From: Branchiibius sp. NY16-3462-2
GTDB taxonomy: Bacteria; Actinomycetota; Actinomycetes; Actinomycetales; Dermatophilaceae
NCBI RefSeq assembly: GCF_001594145.1
Contig: NZ_LVCF01000001.1
Span: 434,001-498,000, forward strand
Reading direction: 5' to 3'
Length of the DNA stretch: 64,000 nucleotides
The position numbers were made by a program, and so were the translations under genes. Below the pieces are notes generated by a model that worked only from the letters and a program-made list of their open reading frames with translations, did no database searches and was not told where the DNA came from. Positions 1 to 7,873 of this stretch are shown one piece after another (the first letter of the stretch is position 1; each line of letters starts with the position of its first letter).

Positions 1-73
1 TCGGGGCGTCCAGCCCGTGTTCGAACTGATCGACCAACCGGCCGGGTGCGGGAGGAGATTCGAGGATGGTCAT
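1..73 (-). CDS. mftC: Mycofactocin radical SAM maturase MftC, N-terminal fragment
   Basis: Only the first 24 codons are in the window; the gene runs off the left edge. The ATG (73-71) overlaps the mftB stop as ATGA, so the two are translationally coupled. The visible residues contain LVDQFEHGLDAP, which matches the conserved start of MftC just before its radical SAM cysteine motif (family knowledge). MftC decarboxylates and cyclises the C-terminal Val-Tyr of the MftA peptide with the help of MftB. The catalytic cysteines lie outside the window, so the call rests on this short match and on the mftA-mftB-mftC order. Confidence 0.8.
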   Translation of the reverse strand, partial: MTILESPPAPGRLVDQFEHGLDAP

Positions 74-339
74 GCGGCGACTCCTTCGGAGGTCAACATG
101 CCGCTACCGGCGAGGCGGCGCAGCGCAGTCAGGTACAGGTCCCACTGCTCGGGCGGAACGCTTGCGCTCTCCAGCGCGGCCTGGACGTCAGCGCTGGCGT
201 CGAGCGCACGGACGACACGCACCAGCTGCGGTGTCTTGAGGAAGCTGAGCCGCCGCGTGGTGAAGTCGTAGGCCAGTGCCCCGAAGGGTTCGGGCCGCAG
301 GGCCACCGTGGCGCTCAGACGCCAGCGCTCGTGCAGCAT
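70..339 (-). CDS. mftB: Mycofactocin precursor-binding chaperone MftB
   Basis: An 89-residue protein with the small winged-helix look of RiPP recognition elements, beginning MLHERWRLSATVALRPEPFG. MftB holds the MftA peptide and presents it to MftC. I place the start at the ATG 339-337 because it overlaps the mftA stop as TGATG; a longer reading from 354 would run into the mftA coding region. The frame ends in an ATGA overlap with mftC. Identity is supported by sequence resemblance (PFGALAYDF near residues 18-26) and by its place between mftA and mftC. Confidence 0.88.
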   Translation of the reverse strand: MLHERWRLSATVALRPEPFGALAYDFTTRRLSFLKTPQLVRVVRALDASADVQAALESASVPPEQWDLYLTALRRLAGSGMLTSEGVAA

Positions 340-452
340 CAGTACACGCCGCACATTCCGTCGATGGAAACGTCCTCGATCAACGCGTCCTCGACGTCCT
401 CCTGGACGTTCACCGGGGTCTCCGGCACTTCGGTCGGGTCCAGCTCAGCCAT
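339..452 (-). CDS. mftA: Mycofactocin precursor peptide MftA
   Basis: A 37-codon gene whose product ends in IDGMCGVY, the diagnostic C-terminus of MftA; the last Val-Tyr pair becomes the redox core of mycofactocin. The leader is acidic (ELDPTEVPETP, then EDVEDALIEDVS), as in known MftA leaders that bind MftB. A purine-rich site (AAGGAAAGGA) lies about 8 bases before the ATG. The stop overlaps the mftB start. Reading the minus strand by eye shows it clearly, although it is short enough to be missed by gene callers with a length cutoff. Confidence 0.95.
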   Translation of the reverse strand: MAELDPTEVPETPVNVQEDVEDALIEDVSIDGMCGVY

Positions 453-757
453 GATGGCGTCCTTTCCTTGGGTGCTCTCACGCTAGGCAGCACGCACGCC
501 GCTCGGCACCGGCTGGCAGGCCAGTTCCACCTACCCGTTCGTAGAGGAAACCGGCTGTGGCACAGCGCCATCCGCGACCTTGTCGCACGCCACCTACCCG
601 AACGGACAGGTAGGGGCGCCGCACCCGGGCAGGTATCACCCGCATGCCCGGAGGGTCTTTGCATCCTGGTCTGTTCCACCCCGGCCACGGCTACCTAGCG
701 TGCGGAGTTGTCACCATCCACTACGGACGAATGCCCGTCTCGACGAGGAGGCCCACG
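453..757. promoter_or_regulatory. Divergent mftA / methanol dehydrogenase control region
   Basis: 305 bases without a gene between the mftABC start and the dehydrogenase start. An 11-base direct repeat (CCACCTACCCG) occurs at 527-537 and 590-600, 63 bases apart, about six helical turns. The second copy is followed by an inverted GGTAGG at 609-614 that forms a dyad with CCTACC at 593-598. These look like binding sites for a shared regulator; the LuxR-type regulator encoded nearby is the natural candidate. No promoter hexamers are clear enough to call. Confidence 0.45.
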
Positions 758-2050
758 GTGCAGGTCGAAGAACTGCTCAAACCGTTCCCCATCAAGGAGT
801 TCCACCCCTTCCCCCGCGCCCTCATGGGTCCGGGTTCGCATGAGCTGATCGGCCCGGAGGCCCTCAAGCTCGGCTTCAAGAAGACCCTGGTCATGACCTC
901 GGGTCTGCGCGGCACCGACATCGTCCACAAGATCGTGGAGTCGATGAAGTATCACGGCCTCGAGGTCGTGGTCTACGACAAGGTGGAGTCCAACCCCAAG
1001 GACTACAACGTCATGGACGCCGTCGCGCTCTACCAGGAGAACAAGTGCGACTCGTTCGTCTCCATCGGCGGCGGCTCGTCGCACGACGCGTGCAAAGGCG
1101 CCCGCATCTCGGTCGCGCACGACGGACGCAACGTCAACGAGTTCGAGGGCTTCAACATGTCCGAGAACCCGAAGAACCCACCGCACATCGCCGTATCCAC
1201 CACTGCAGGAACGGGTTCGGAGACCTCCTGGGCGTACGTCATCACCGACACGACCACTGACCCGGACAACCCGCACAAGTACGTCGCGTTCGACGACGCG
1301 TCGGTGACCTCGCTGGCGATCGACGACCCGGTGCTCTACTACGACTGCCCGATCGACTACACCGCCCAGTGCGGCTTCGACGTGCTCGCGCACGCCAGTG
1401 AGCCCTACGTGTCCCGGTTGAACTTCGCACCGTCGCTGGGCAACGCGCTCTACGCCGTCAAGCTCACCAACGACAACCTGCGCGCCGCCACCTGGAACGG
1501 TCAGGACCTGGCCGGCCGCGAGGGCATGATGTACGCGCAGTACATCGCGGCCCAGGCGTTCAACTCCGGCGGCTTGGGCATCATCCACTCCATCTCGCAC
1601 GCGGTGAGCGCGTTCTACGACACCCACCACGGCCTGAACAACGCGATAGCGCTGCCCCGGGTCTGGGCGTTCAACATGTCCGCCAACTTCAAGCGGTACG
1701 CCGAGTTGGCACCGGCCATGGGCGTGGACACCCACGGGATGACCGACGTGCAGGCCGCCGACGCCGCCCTTGCTGCCGCGATCCGGCTGCTGCGGGACGT
1801 GAACATCACCGAGAAGTTCACCGACGTCACGGAGTTGAGCTACTCCAAGAACCGGTTGGGCAAAGGCCCCACGAAGTTCTACGAGAACGCTCCGGTGATC
1901 AAGGGCGACGCCGCGGACGTGGACCGCATCACCAACCACGTCCTGGGCGACGCATGTACGCCGGGCAACGCCCGCGAGTGCACCTTCGACACGGTGCGGC
2001 CCGTCGTGGATCACTGCATGAACGGTGATCTGGACGACCTGCTCACGTGA
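758..2050 (+). CDS. mno: NDMA-dependent (mycofactocin-dependent) methanol dehydrogenase
   Basis: A 430-residue group III iron-type alcohol dehydrogenase that closely follows the nicotinoprotein methanol:NDMA oxidoreductase family (FPIKEFHPFPRALMG at the start, DKVESNPKDYNVMDA, HSISHAVSAFYDTHHGLNNA). It oxidises methanol or other short alcohols with tightly bound NAD(H) and passes electrons to mycofactocin. NAD-site GGGSSHD is at 104-110; metal ligands are probably D208, H212, H281 (or H277) and H291. GTG 758 is chosen because GACGAGGAG precedes it by 7 bases and the product then matches family length (about 423); upstream in-frame residues do not match. It heads an operon with the MoxR, vWA and mftM genes. 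Confidence 0.92.
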   Translation: MQVEELLKPFPIKEFHPFPRALMGPGSHELIGPEALKLGFKKTLVMTSGLRGTDIVHKIVESMKYHGLEVVVYDKVESNPKDYNVMDAVALYQENKCDSFVSIGGGSSHDACKGARISVAHDGRNVNEFEGFNMSENPKNPPHIAVSTTAGTGSETSWAYVITDTTTDPDNPHKYVAFDDASVTSLAIDDPVLYYDCPIDYTAQCGFDVLAHASEPYVSRLNFAPSLGNALYAVKLTNDNLRAATWNGQDLAGREGMMYAQYIAAQAFNSGGLGIIHSISHAVSAFYDTHHGLNNAIALPRVWAFNMSANFKRYAELAPAMGVDTHGMTDVQAADAALAAAIRLLRDVNITEKFTDVTELSYSKNRLGKGPTKFYENAPVIKGDAADVDRITNHVLGDACTPGNARECTFDTVRPVVDHCMNGDLDDLLT

Positions 2051-2132
2051 GATCCCGCGGTGGGCCGACGTTCGCATGCGCCGGCCCACCGCTGCCCGCA
2101 CCATCCCCCGTCAGCGCCGATCAGGAGGAGCC

Positions 2133-3320
2133 GTGAGCGTCGCAATGCGCGAGACCGACACCAGCACAGAGGAATTCGAAGACGTTCAGGACACCAAGGA
2201 CCGCCTCGCCGACGTCGGCTATCTCGCCGATGACCAGTTGGCGACGACGGTCTTCTTGCAGAGCCGCCTGGAGAAGCCTCTTCTGGTCGAAGGCCCGGCC
2301 GGCGTCGGGAAGACCCAGCTCGCGTCGTCGTTGGCGGAAGCCACCGGCCGGCGTCTGTTGCGGCTGCAGTGCTACGAGGGCCAGGACGAGACCAAGGCCC
2401 TCTACGAATGGGACTACGGCAAGCAACTGCTCTACACCCAGATCCTGCGCGAGAAGATCGGCCAACTGGTGGCCGACACCGACACCATCTCGGAGGCGGT
2501 CGACCGGATCGCCGCCCAGGACAGCGTCTTCTTCTCCTCCCGCTTCCTGGCGCACCGGCCGCTGCTGGAGGCGCTGGTCTCTCCGCAGCCCTGCGTCCTG
2601 CTGGTGGATGAGATCGACCGTGCCGACGAGGCCCTGGAAGCCGTGCTGTTGGAACTGCTCGCCGAATACCAGATCTCCATTCCTGAGATCGGCACGGTGG
2701 AGGCCACGCACATCCCGCTGGTGATCCTCACCTCGAACAACACCCGCGATCTGTCCGCGGCTCTCAAGCGGCGGTGCCTGCATCTGTTCGCGGACTATCC
2801 GGCCGCCGACCGGGAGCTGGAGATCATCCGTTCCAAGGACACCGGATTGTCGGATGCGCTGGCCGCCCAACTGGTCCAGGTGGTCCGGGGCCTGCGTTCC
2901 TTGGACCTGCGCAAGGCGCCCAGCATCTCCGAGACGATCGACTGGGCCCGCACCCTTGCAGTCCTCGGCGCTAGCGGGCTGACCGCCGCCGTACTTTCCG
3001 ACACGCTGTCGGTCGTCGTGAAATACGACCGGGACGTCAAGGTGGCGCGGGCTGCGCTGCCGCGCCTGATCGATCCCAATGCCGAAGTACCACAGGAGGT
3101 TCCGGGTCATGGCCATGGGCACGGTCATGGCCACGGCCACGGGCATGACCACCACCATGAGGAGCCGCAGGCGGAACCGGACGGGGCCGCCGTACGTCGC
3201 GCCAAGGACGCTCCCGGTCGGCACGACGAGGGGTACTACGGCGGGGTGAAGCCGCCCGGGAAGGCCGCACCCAAAACGGCCAGCGACACCGCTCGTTCGG
3301 CGCGCAAACGCGCCCTGTGA
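2133..3320 (+). CDS. MoxR-family AAA+ ATPase with Gly-His repeat tail
   Basis: A 395-residue MoxR-type AAA+ ATPase: Walker A GPAGVGKT at 54-61, Walker B VLLVDE at 155-160, arginine-rich sensor region RRCLHLF. GTG 2133 follows a strong AGGAGGAG. MoxR ATPases work with vWA proteins to activate or insert metals into partner enzymes, notably methanol dehydrogenases. Unusual: residues 325-342 are seven Gly-His pairs followed by Asp and three His, then a basic low-complexity tail; such a stretch would bind Zn, Ni, Co or Fe ions. Placement directly after the metal-dependent dehydrogenase suggests it matures that enzyme (inference). Confidence 0.88.
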   Translation: MSVAMRETDTSTEEFEDVQDTKDRLADVGYLADDQLATTVFLQSRLEKPLLVEGPAGVGKTQLASSLAEATGRRLLRLQCYEGQDETKALYEWDYGKQLLYTQILREKIGQLVADTDTISEAVDRIAAQDSVFFSSRFLAHRPLLEALVSPQPCVLLVDEIDRADEALEAVLLELLAEYQISIPEIGTVEATHIPLVILTSNNTRDLSAALKRRCLHLFADYPAADRELEIIRSKDTGLSDALAAQLVQVVRGLRSLDLRKAPSISETIDWARTLAVLGASGLTAAVLSDTLSVVVKYDRDVKVARAALPRLIDPNAEVPQEVPGHGHGHGHGHGHGHDHHHEEPQAEPDGAAVRRAKDAPGRHDEGYYGGVKPPGKAAPKTASDTARSARKRAL

Positions 3321-3326
3321 TCTGAC

Positions 3327-4859
3327 ATGGAAGGTGCCGTCCACCGGTTCGTCCGGCTCCTGCGCCTGTTCGGGGTGCGCATCAGCGTCTCCGAGACGCT
3401 CGATGCGATCACCGCGGTCGGTCAGCCCGGTGTGCTGGCCGACCGCGAGGTGACCCGCAGCGCGCTGCGCGGCACTCTGATCAAGGACCGCCGCGACCTG
3501 GAGACCTTCGAACGCGTCTTCGACGCCTTCTTCGCGCTGCGTCCGGTCTTCGAGGAGTCGGAGGAGCACGGCCACGCGCACGATGACCTCTCCGACACCG
3601 GCGACGTGGAGGCGTTCACGTTGTCCGACTCCCCCGGCGACAATCCCGAGCAGGGGCACTCGCACGGCAAGCCGGACGACATCCGGGACTTCTTCAACCC
3701 CGAGGACCTGGCGCAGCAGTACAACCTGCACCAGGAGGCGAACAAGGTGGACCTGGCGGCCAGCACCCAGGAGGTCGTGCTGTCCAACCAGCCGGGCACG
3801 CTGCAGGAGGAGGCGGCTCGTCTGCAGTTGTCCACCTCACGGCTGCACAATCCCGGGATGCCCGGCGCGCTGAGCAACAAGGCCGGTCTCGAACTGGACA
3901 CCGAGTTGTCCGTGGCCCAGGAGATGGCGCTGCTCGGCTGGTTGGGTGAGGCTGACGATCTGGATACCGCTGGCGACCAGGAGGATCCGGCCGACCTCAA
4001 GCGGATGCGCGAACAACTGGCCCCCCTGCTGGAGGCACTGCCGGAGAGTCTGCGTCGCCACCTACAGCAATTGCTCGACGGCGCGGCCGAGGTCGAATTG
4101 CGCGAGTACGAAGCGGCGCAGGCCGAAACCATCGACGAATCAGAGCGATTCACCATGGAGCTCGCGATCCGTCGGATCCTGCACAGCCTCCATGGGTCAC
4201 CGCGACCGCGCCGAGCGGTGTCGACCCGTGGCACGGTCGACGGCCGACGCACCATGCGGGCCAGCATGCGCTACGACGGGATCCCCTTCCGGCCCGTCAC
4301 GGTAGCCAAGGTGCCCGATCGGCCGCGGCTCGTCGTACTCGTCGATGCGTCCTTGTCGGTGCGGGCGACCGCGCGGTTCACCCTGCACCTGGTGCACTCC
4401 TTGCAGAGCCTGGCCACCTCGGTGCGCACGTTCGTCTTCGTGGACCGGGTCGTCGAAGTGACGGACCTGTTCGCCGACCACCGCATCGACGAAGCACTGT
4501 CGCTGATCATGGCCGGTCTGCCCGCCGGCGGTCTGATCGACGTGGACGCCGACTCTGACTACGGCACCTCCTTCGAGGAGTTCCTGGAGGAGTACGGCTC
4601 GGCCCTGACCCGGCGCAGCACGCTGATGGTCCTGGGCGACGGCCGCGGCAACGGCCACGATCCGGGGATCAATGCCTTCGAGGAGATGGCCCGTCGCGCC
4701 CGGCACACCATCTGGCTGACCCCGGAACCACGCTTCTCCTGGGGCCTCGGCCGGTGCGATCTGCCGCTCTACGCGGAGTTCTGTGACCGGGTCCAGGTGG
4801 TGCGTGGACTCACCGGCCTGGAGGACCTGTCGCACACCATGGCGGTGGCTCCCCGATGA
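3327..4859 (+). CDS. CoxE-like von Willebrand factor A domain protein
   Basis: A 510-residue protein with a C-terminal vWA domain; the metal-ion-dependent adhesion motif DASLS is at 340-344, followed by SDYGTSF and LGDGRGNG. The N-terminal half is helical and acidic, as in CoxE-type partners of MoxR ATPases. Two His clusters, HGHAH at 81-85 and GHSHG at 110-114, lie in an acidic stretch and echo the Gly-His tail of the upstream ATPase. It starts 6 bases after that gene and its stop overlaps the mftM start as ATGA. The likely role is the substrate-recognising half of a MoxR/vWA pair acting on the dehydrogenase (inference). Confidence 0.85.
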   Translation: MEGAVHRFVRLLRLFGVRISVSETLDAITAVGQPGVLADREVTRSALRGTLIKDRRDLETFERVFDAFFALRPVFEESEEHGHAHDDLSDTGDVEAFTLSDSPGDNPEQGHSHGKPDDIRDFFNPEDLAQQYNLHQEANKVDLAASTQEVVLSNQPGTLQEEAARLQLSTSRLHNPGMPGALSNKAGLELDTELSVAQEMALLGWLGEADDLDTAGDQEDPADLKRMREQLAPLLEALPESLRRHLQQLLDGAAEVELREYEAAQAETIDESERFTMELAIRRILHSLHGSPRPRRAVSTRGTVDGRRTMRASMRYDGIPFRPVTVAKVPDRPRLVVLVDASLSVRATARFTLHLVHSLQSLATSVRTFVFVDRVVEVTDLFADHRIDEALSLIMAGLPAGGLIDVDADSDYGTSFEEFLEEYGSALTRRSTLMVLGDGRGNGHDPGINAFEEMARRARHTIWLTPEPRFSWGLGRCDLPLYAEFCDRVQVVRGLTGLEDLSHTMAVAPR

Positions 4860-5788
4860 CCCCGGCAGTCCAGACACCGATCGACCCGTTCGGGCCGCTG
4901 GTCGACGGTAGCTACCAGGATCAGCTGGTCACCGTGACCCGGCAGAACTGTGGTCGCCCGGCTGGCGGCACACTGGTCGCCCTGACTGCCCACTTCGAGG
5001 TCTCCGCGCGTGGTCAGCACCTCTGGGTGCGGCATTGCCTGCGGGACGACGAGATCGACGAAGACCTGACCGGCCTGCTGCAGAACCAGCTGTTCGAGCC
5101 AGGGTGGGTGCGTGGCGGCGACCTGTTCGAGCGGCTCTTCACCGGCGTGGTGCGCAGCGTTGATCCTGACCCGCTGAGGGCCTGGGAACTCTACTACCGC
5201 AACACGATCCGCCGTATCGATGCCCTGCTGGCTGCGCCGCACCTGCTCGGACGTCCCCGGGGTGGGATCGCCGATTTCGTGCCCGTCTACCACTACGCAC
5301 TCCAGCGCATCGTCGGCCGCGAGGTGGTGGAGGCGGGTGCCTGTTTCGGTTTCCTGTCGTTGCTCGCGGCCCGCCGGGGCCTACAAGTGACCGCAGGAGA
5401 CCTGTCCCCGGGGACGGTCCGGTTGCTCGACGCGATGGCCGGGCGACTGGGGGTGCCGCTGGACACCTTTTGCGCGGATGCCGCCGCGCTGCCCTTCGAG
5501 GATGACAGCGCCGACACGGTCCTGTTGATCCATCTGCTGGAGCACCTCGACGACGAGCACGGCGCGCGGGCCATCGCAGAGGCGCTACGTGTGGCCCGCC
5601 AACGGGTCGTGGTCGCCGTTCCCTTCGAGGAAGAACCGGATGAGGCGTTCGGTCACCTGCGGACGCTGAGTCTTGTGGACCTGCACGGTTGGGGAGAACG
5701 GACGGGGTGCCCGTTCCGCACCCACGAATTCCACGGCGGCTGGCTCATCATCGACCAGCCCGATCGTGGCCGGCAACAACCTAGATGA
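4856..5788 (+). CDS. mftM: Mycofactocin oligosaccharide methyltransferase MftM
   Basis: A 310-residue SAM-dependent methyltransferase with an N-terminal region of about 150 residues and a class I domain: glycine motif EAGACFGF around 159-166, acidic AGDLS near 180-184, and LIHLLEHLDDEHG. The N-terminal part resembles the family that methylates the second glucose of the mycofactocin oligoglucan, found in mycobacteria beside the mno gene. The operon position (ATGA overlap with the vWA gene, downstream of mno) agrees. A generic methyltransferase is the alternative. Confidence 0.75.
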   Translation: MTPAVQTPIDPFGPLVDGSYQDQLVTVTRQNCGRPAGGTLVALTAHFEVSARGQHLWVRHCLRDDEIDEDLTGLLQNQLFEPGWVRGGDLFERLFTGVVRSVDPDPLRAWELYYRNTIRRIDALLAAPHLLGRPRGGIADFVPVYHYALQRIVGREVVEAGACFGFLSLLAARRGLQVTAGDLSPGTVRLLDAMAGRLGVPLDTFCADAAALPFEDDSADTVLLIHLLEHLDDEHGARAIAEALRVARQRVVVAVPFEEEPDEAFGHLRTLSLVDLHGWGERTGCPFRTHEFHGGWLIIDQPDRGRQQPR

Positions 5789-6458
5789 CGCCGAGTTTGC
5801 TTGCGGCGTAGACGGCTTCGGCCCTCCGGGACACTCCCAGCTTGCGCAGGATGTTGCCGACGTGGAATTTCGCGGTGGTCTCGGAGATGAACAGCCGCCC
5901 GCCGATGTCCTTGTTGGACAGTCCGTGTGCCAACAGCACCAGGACCTCCCGCTCCCGCTCGGTCAGTTCGTGCTTCTGCTCGGGGCTGGGCGCGTTCAGT
6001 CCGCGGACCATCGCAGCCGCGCTATGCGCATCGAAGGCGCTCTCCCCGCGGTTCACGTCCCGGATCGCTCGCACCAGCGCCGAGGTGTCGACATCCTTGA
6101 CCACATAGCCGCGCGCGCCCGCACGGACTGCCTGCAGGACCAGTGCATCGTCGAGGAAGGTGGTGAGCACCAGCACACCGACCTCCGGGTGCTCGTCGGC
6201 CAGTTGCCGGCACAGGTCGAGACCTTCGGCGTCAGAGGCGGTCGAGAGTTTGAGATCGAGTACGACGACCGCGGGCCGGGCGCGCGCCACCACGACCATC
6301 GCCTCGGCTGCCGTCGCTGCCTCGGCGACGATCCGGAAGTCCGGTTCGCGTTCGAGGATCGAGCGGACACCCTGCCGGACGATCGCATGGTCATCGACCA
6401 GGACGATGTCGACGGTCGCCAGCGTCGTTCCACTCGTTGGGTCCAATCCGGCCATCAC
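5781..6458 (-). CDS. mnoR: NarL/LuxR-family response regulator (MnoR-like)
   Basis: A 225-residue response regulator: receiver domain with acidic pair D22-D23, phosphoacceptor D68 (VVVLDLK) and GYVVKDVD, then a LuxR helix-turn-helix (LTEREREVLVLLAHGLSNKDI) in the last 60 residues. The start is GTG 6458 or the next codon ATG 6455; either overlaps the kinase stop. In Mycobacterium smegmatis the MnoSR pair beside mno and a 1,3-propanediol dehydrogenase controls alcohol use (established); the same neighbours are present here. It overlaps mftM by 8 bases tail to tail. Confidence 0.85.
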   Translation of the reverse strand: MMAGLDPTSGTTLATVDIVLVDDHAIVRQGVRSILEREPDFRIVAEAATAAEAMVVVARARPAVVVLDLKLSTASDAEGLDLCRQLADEHPEVGVLVLTTFLDDALVLQAVRAGARGYVVKDVDTSALVRAIRDVNRGESAFDAHSAAAMVRGLNAPSPEQKHELTEREREVLVLLAHGLSNKDIGGRLFISETTAKFHVGNILRKLGVSRRAEAVYAASKLGVI

Positions 6459-7873
6459 GCAGTCCTTTCCGCGGCCGGCGCAGGTTGCGCCGGATTCCGT
6501 AACAGTTGTCCGACCAGCCCGGTCTCGCTCTTCCCGCGCACCGGCAGGGGCAGCTTCAGCTCCACCCGTACCCCACCGATGCGTGCCCGGCGGAAACCGA
6601 TCGCACCACCGAGCCGGGTCATCCGTTCTTGCATGTTGGCCAGCCCCCGATGGCGACCGTCCCCGGCGCTGCGCGCCGACACCCGCAGATGCTGCCGCAG
6701 CGCCAGGGGATCACCGGTGCCGTTGTCGGCGATGGTCACGATCAGGAGCTTGGGCCGGTAGCGCACCCGGACGACGACCCGGGTCGCCGCGGCGTGCACC
6801 GCGGCGTTGAACAGCGCCTCACCGACCGCGCGGGTCAGCTCGTGGTGCACGTCCTCGGCCAGCTCGACGGCGTCACCCTCGACTCGCAGCGCCGTCTCGA
6901 AGGAGCCGGTGTGCTGGTCCAGCAGGGCATCGAGTAACTCAGGCAACGTCCGCACAGTGTCCGAATGTGGTTGGTGCAGAGCGTAAATCGCCTGCCGCAA
7001 CTGCTCCACCGCGCTGGCGGACAAGTCCCTCGCCACGGCTAGCTGGTCCTGGATCGGCGAGGCTGACTCTCCCAGCTCCTGCGCATCGCGACGTGCCAAC
7101 TCGACGGCCATCCCCACGGACAGCACCTGTTGGCTGACCGTGTCATGCAACTCCCGGGCGATCCGGTGCCGCTCCTCGTCGACCAGCTGCCGCTGCCCGG
7201 CGACGACCAATTGACGCTCGGCGACGTGCAGCGCAGCGGTGCGTTCGGCGAGGAACCGGGCCTGGATCGCGGTCTGGTCGTTCAGTTGCTGCGCCCGCCG
7301 GTGCAGCGCCAGTCCGGCCTGGTACTGCTCGGAGGTGTGCAGCGAGACCGCCGCCTGGCTGGCCAGGATGCGCAGCACGGCAAGGTCCTCCCCCACGTCA
7401 CCACCGGCGTGCCGGTGATAGACCGAGAGGCCACCGATCGGCGTACCTTCCAGGGTCATCGCCACCCGCACCCAGCGCGCCGTCCCGACGCGCTGCGGAC
7501 CTGCGGCCTGATCACCCGCAGCCAGCCGCTGCACTTCCTCCCGGATCGGGTCGGGAAGGTCGAGGGCGGTGCTGACCGTCCGCCCCGCGGCGTCGTGCAC
7601 GATCAGGCGCGGCCGGCTGCCCGGCAGGGCGCCGTCAGCGAGCGCGAGGACCGCCCACTCGGCGGACCAGTGCTCGCGAGCAGCCCGGACGACCTCCTCC
7701 AGCAACCCGCGCGGACCCTCCACGGTGCGCACCAGGGCACGGGAGATGGAGTCCATCGCCGTGACGGCGCGCGCCAGGCGTTCGTCAGAACGCTGCAACT
7801 CCCGGTAGTAGGACCGTTTGCCCGACCGCACACCGGTGAGCGACTCCAGGTCACGCGGCTGCGGGGCACTCAC
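6455..7873 (-). CDS. mnoS: GAF-domain sensor histidine kinase (MnoS-like)
   Basis: A 472-residue NarX/DesK-class kinase without membrane segments. A GAF-like sensor spans roughly 40-185, a coiled-coil linker follows, and the HisKA_3 phosphoacceptor is H243 in RIARELHDTVSQQ. The ATPase domain carries ADNGTGD and GLANMQERM. It starts GTG 7873 inside the end of the alcohol dehydrogenase gene (GTGA) and its stop overlaps the response regulator start, so all three are coupled. A soluble GAF sensor suggests detection of a cytoplasmic signal such as an alcohol, aldehyde or redox cofactor (inference). Confidence 0.85.
   Translation of the reverse strand: MSAPQPRDLESLTGVRSGKRSYYRELQRSDERLARAVTAMDSISRALVRTVEGPRGLLEEVVRAAREHWSAEWAVLALADGALPGSRPRLIVHDAAGRTVSTALDLPDPIREEVQRLAAGDQAAGPQRVGTARWVRVAMTLEGTPIGGLSVYHRHAGGDVGEDLAVLRILASQAAVSLHTSEQYQAGLALHRRAQQLNDQTAIQARFLAERTAALHVAERQLVVAGQRQLVDEERHRIARELHDTVSQQVLSVGMAVELARRDAQELGESASPIQDQLAVARDLSASAVEQLRQAIYALHQPHSDTVRTLPELLDALLDQHTGSFETALRVEGDAVELAEDVHHELTRAVGEALFNAAVHAAATRVVVRVRYRPKLLIVTIADNGTGDPLALRQHLRVSARSAGDGRHRGLANMQERMTRLGGAIGFRRARIGGVRVELKLPLPVRGKSETGLVGQLLRNPAQPAPAAERTA

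Noticed and set aside
2121..3731. 536-codon open frame opposite the MoxR gene
   Set aside because: Antisense shadow; the plus-strand ATPase motifs are unambiguous.
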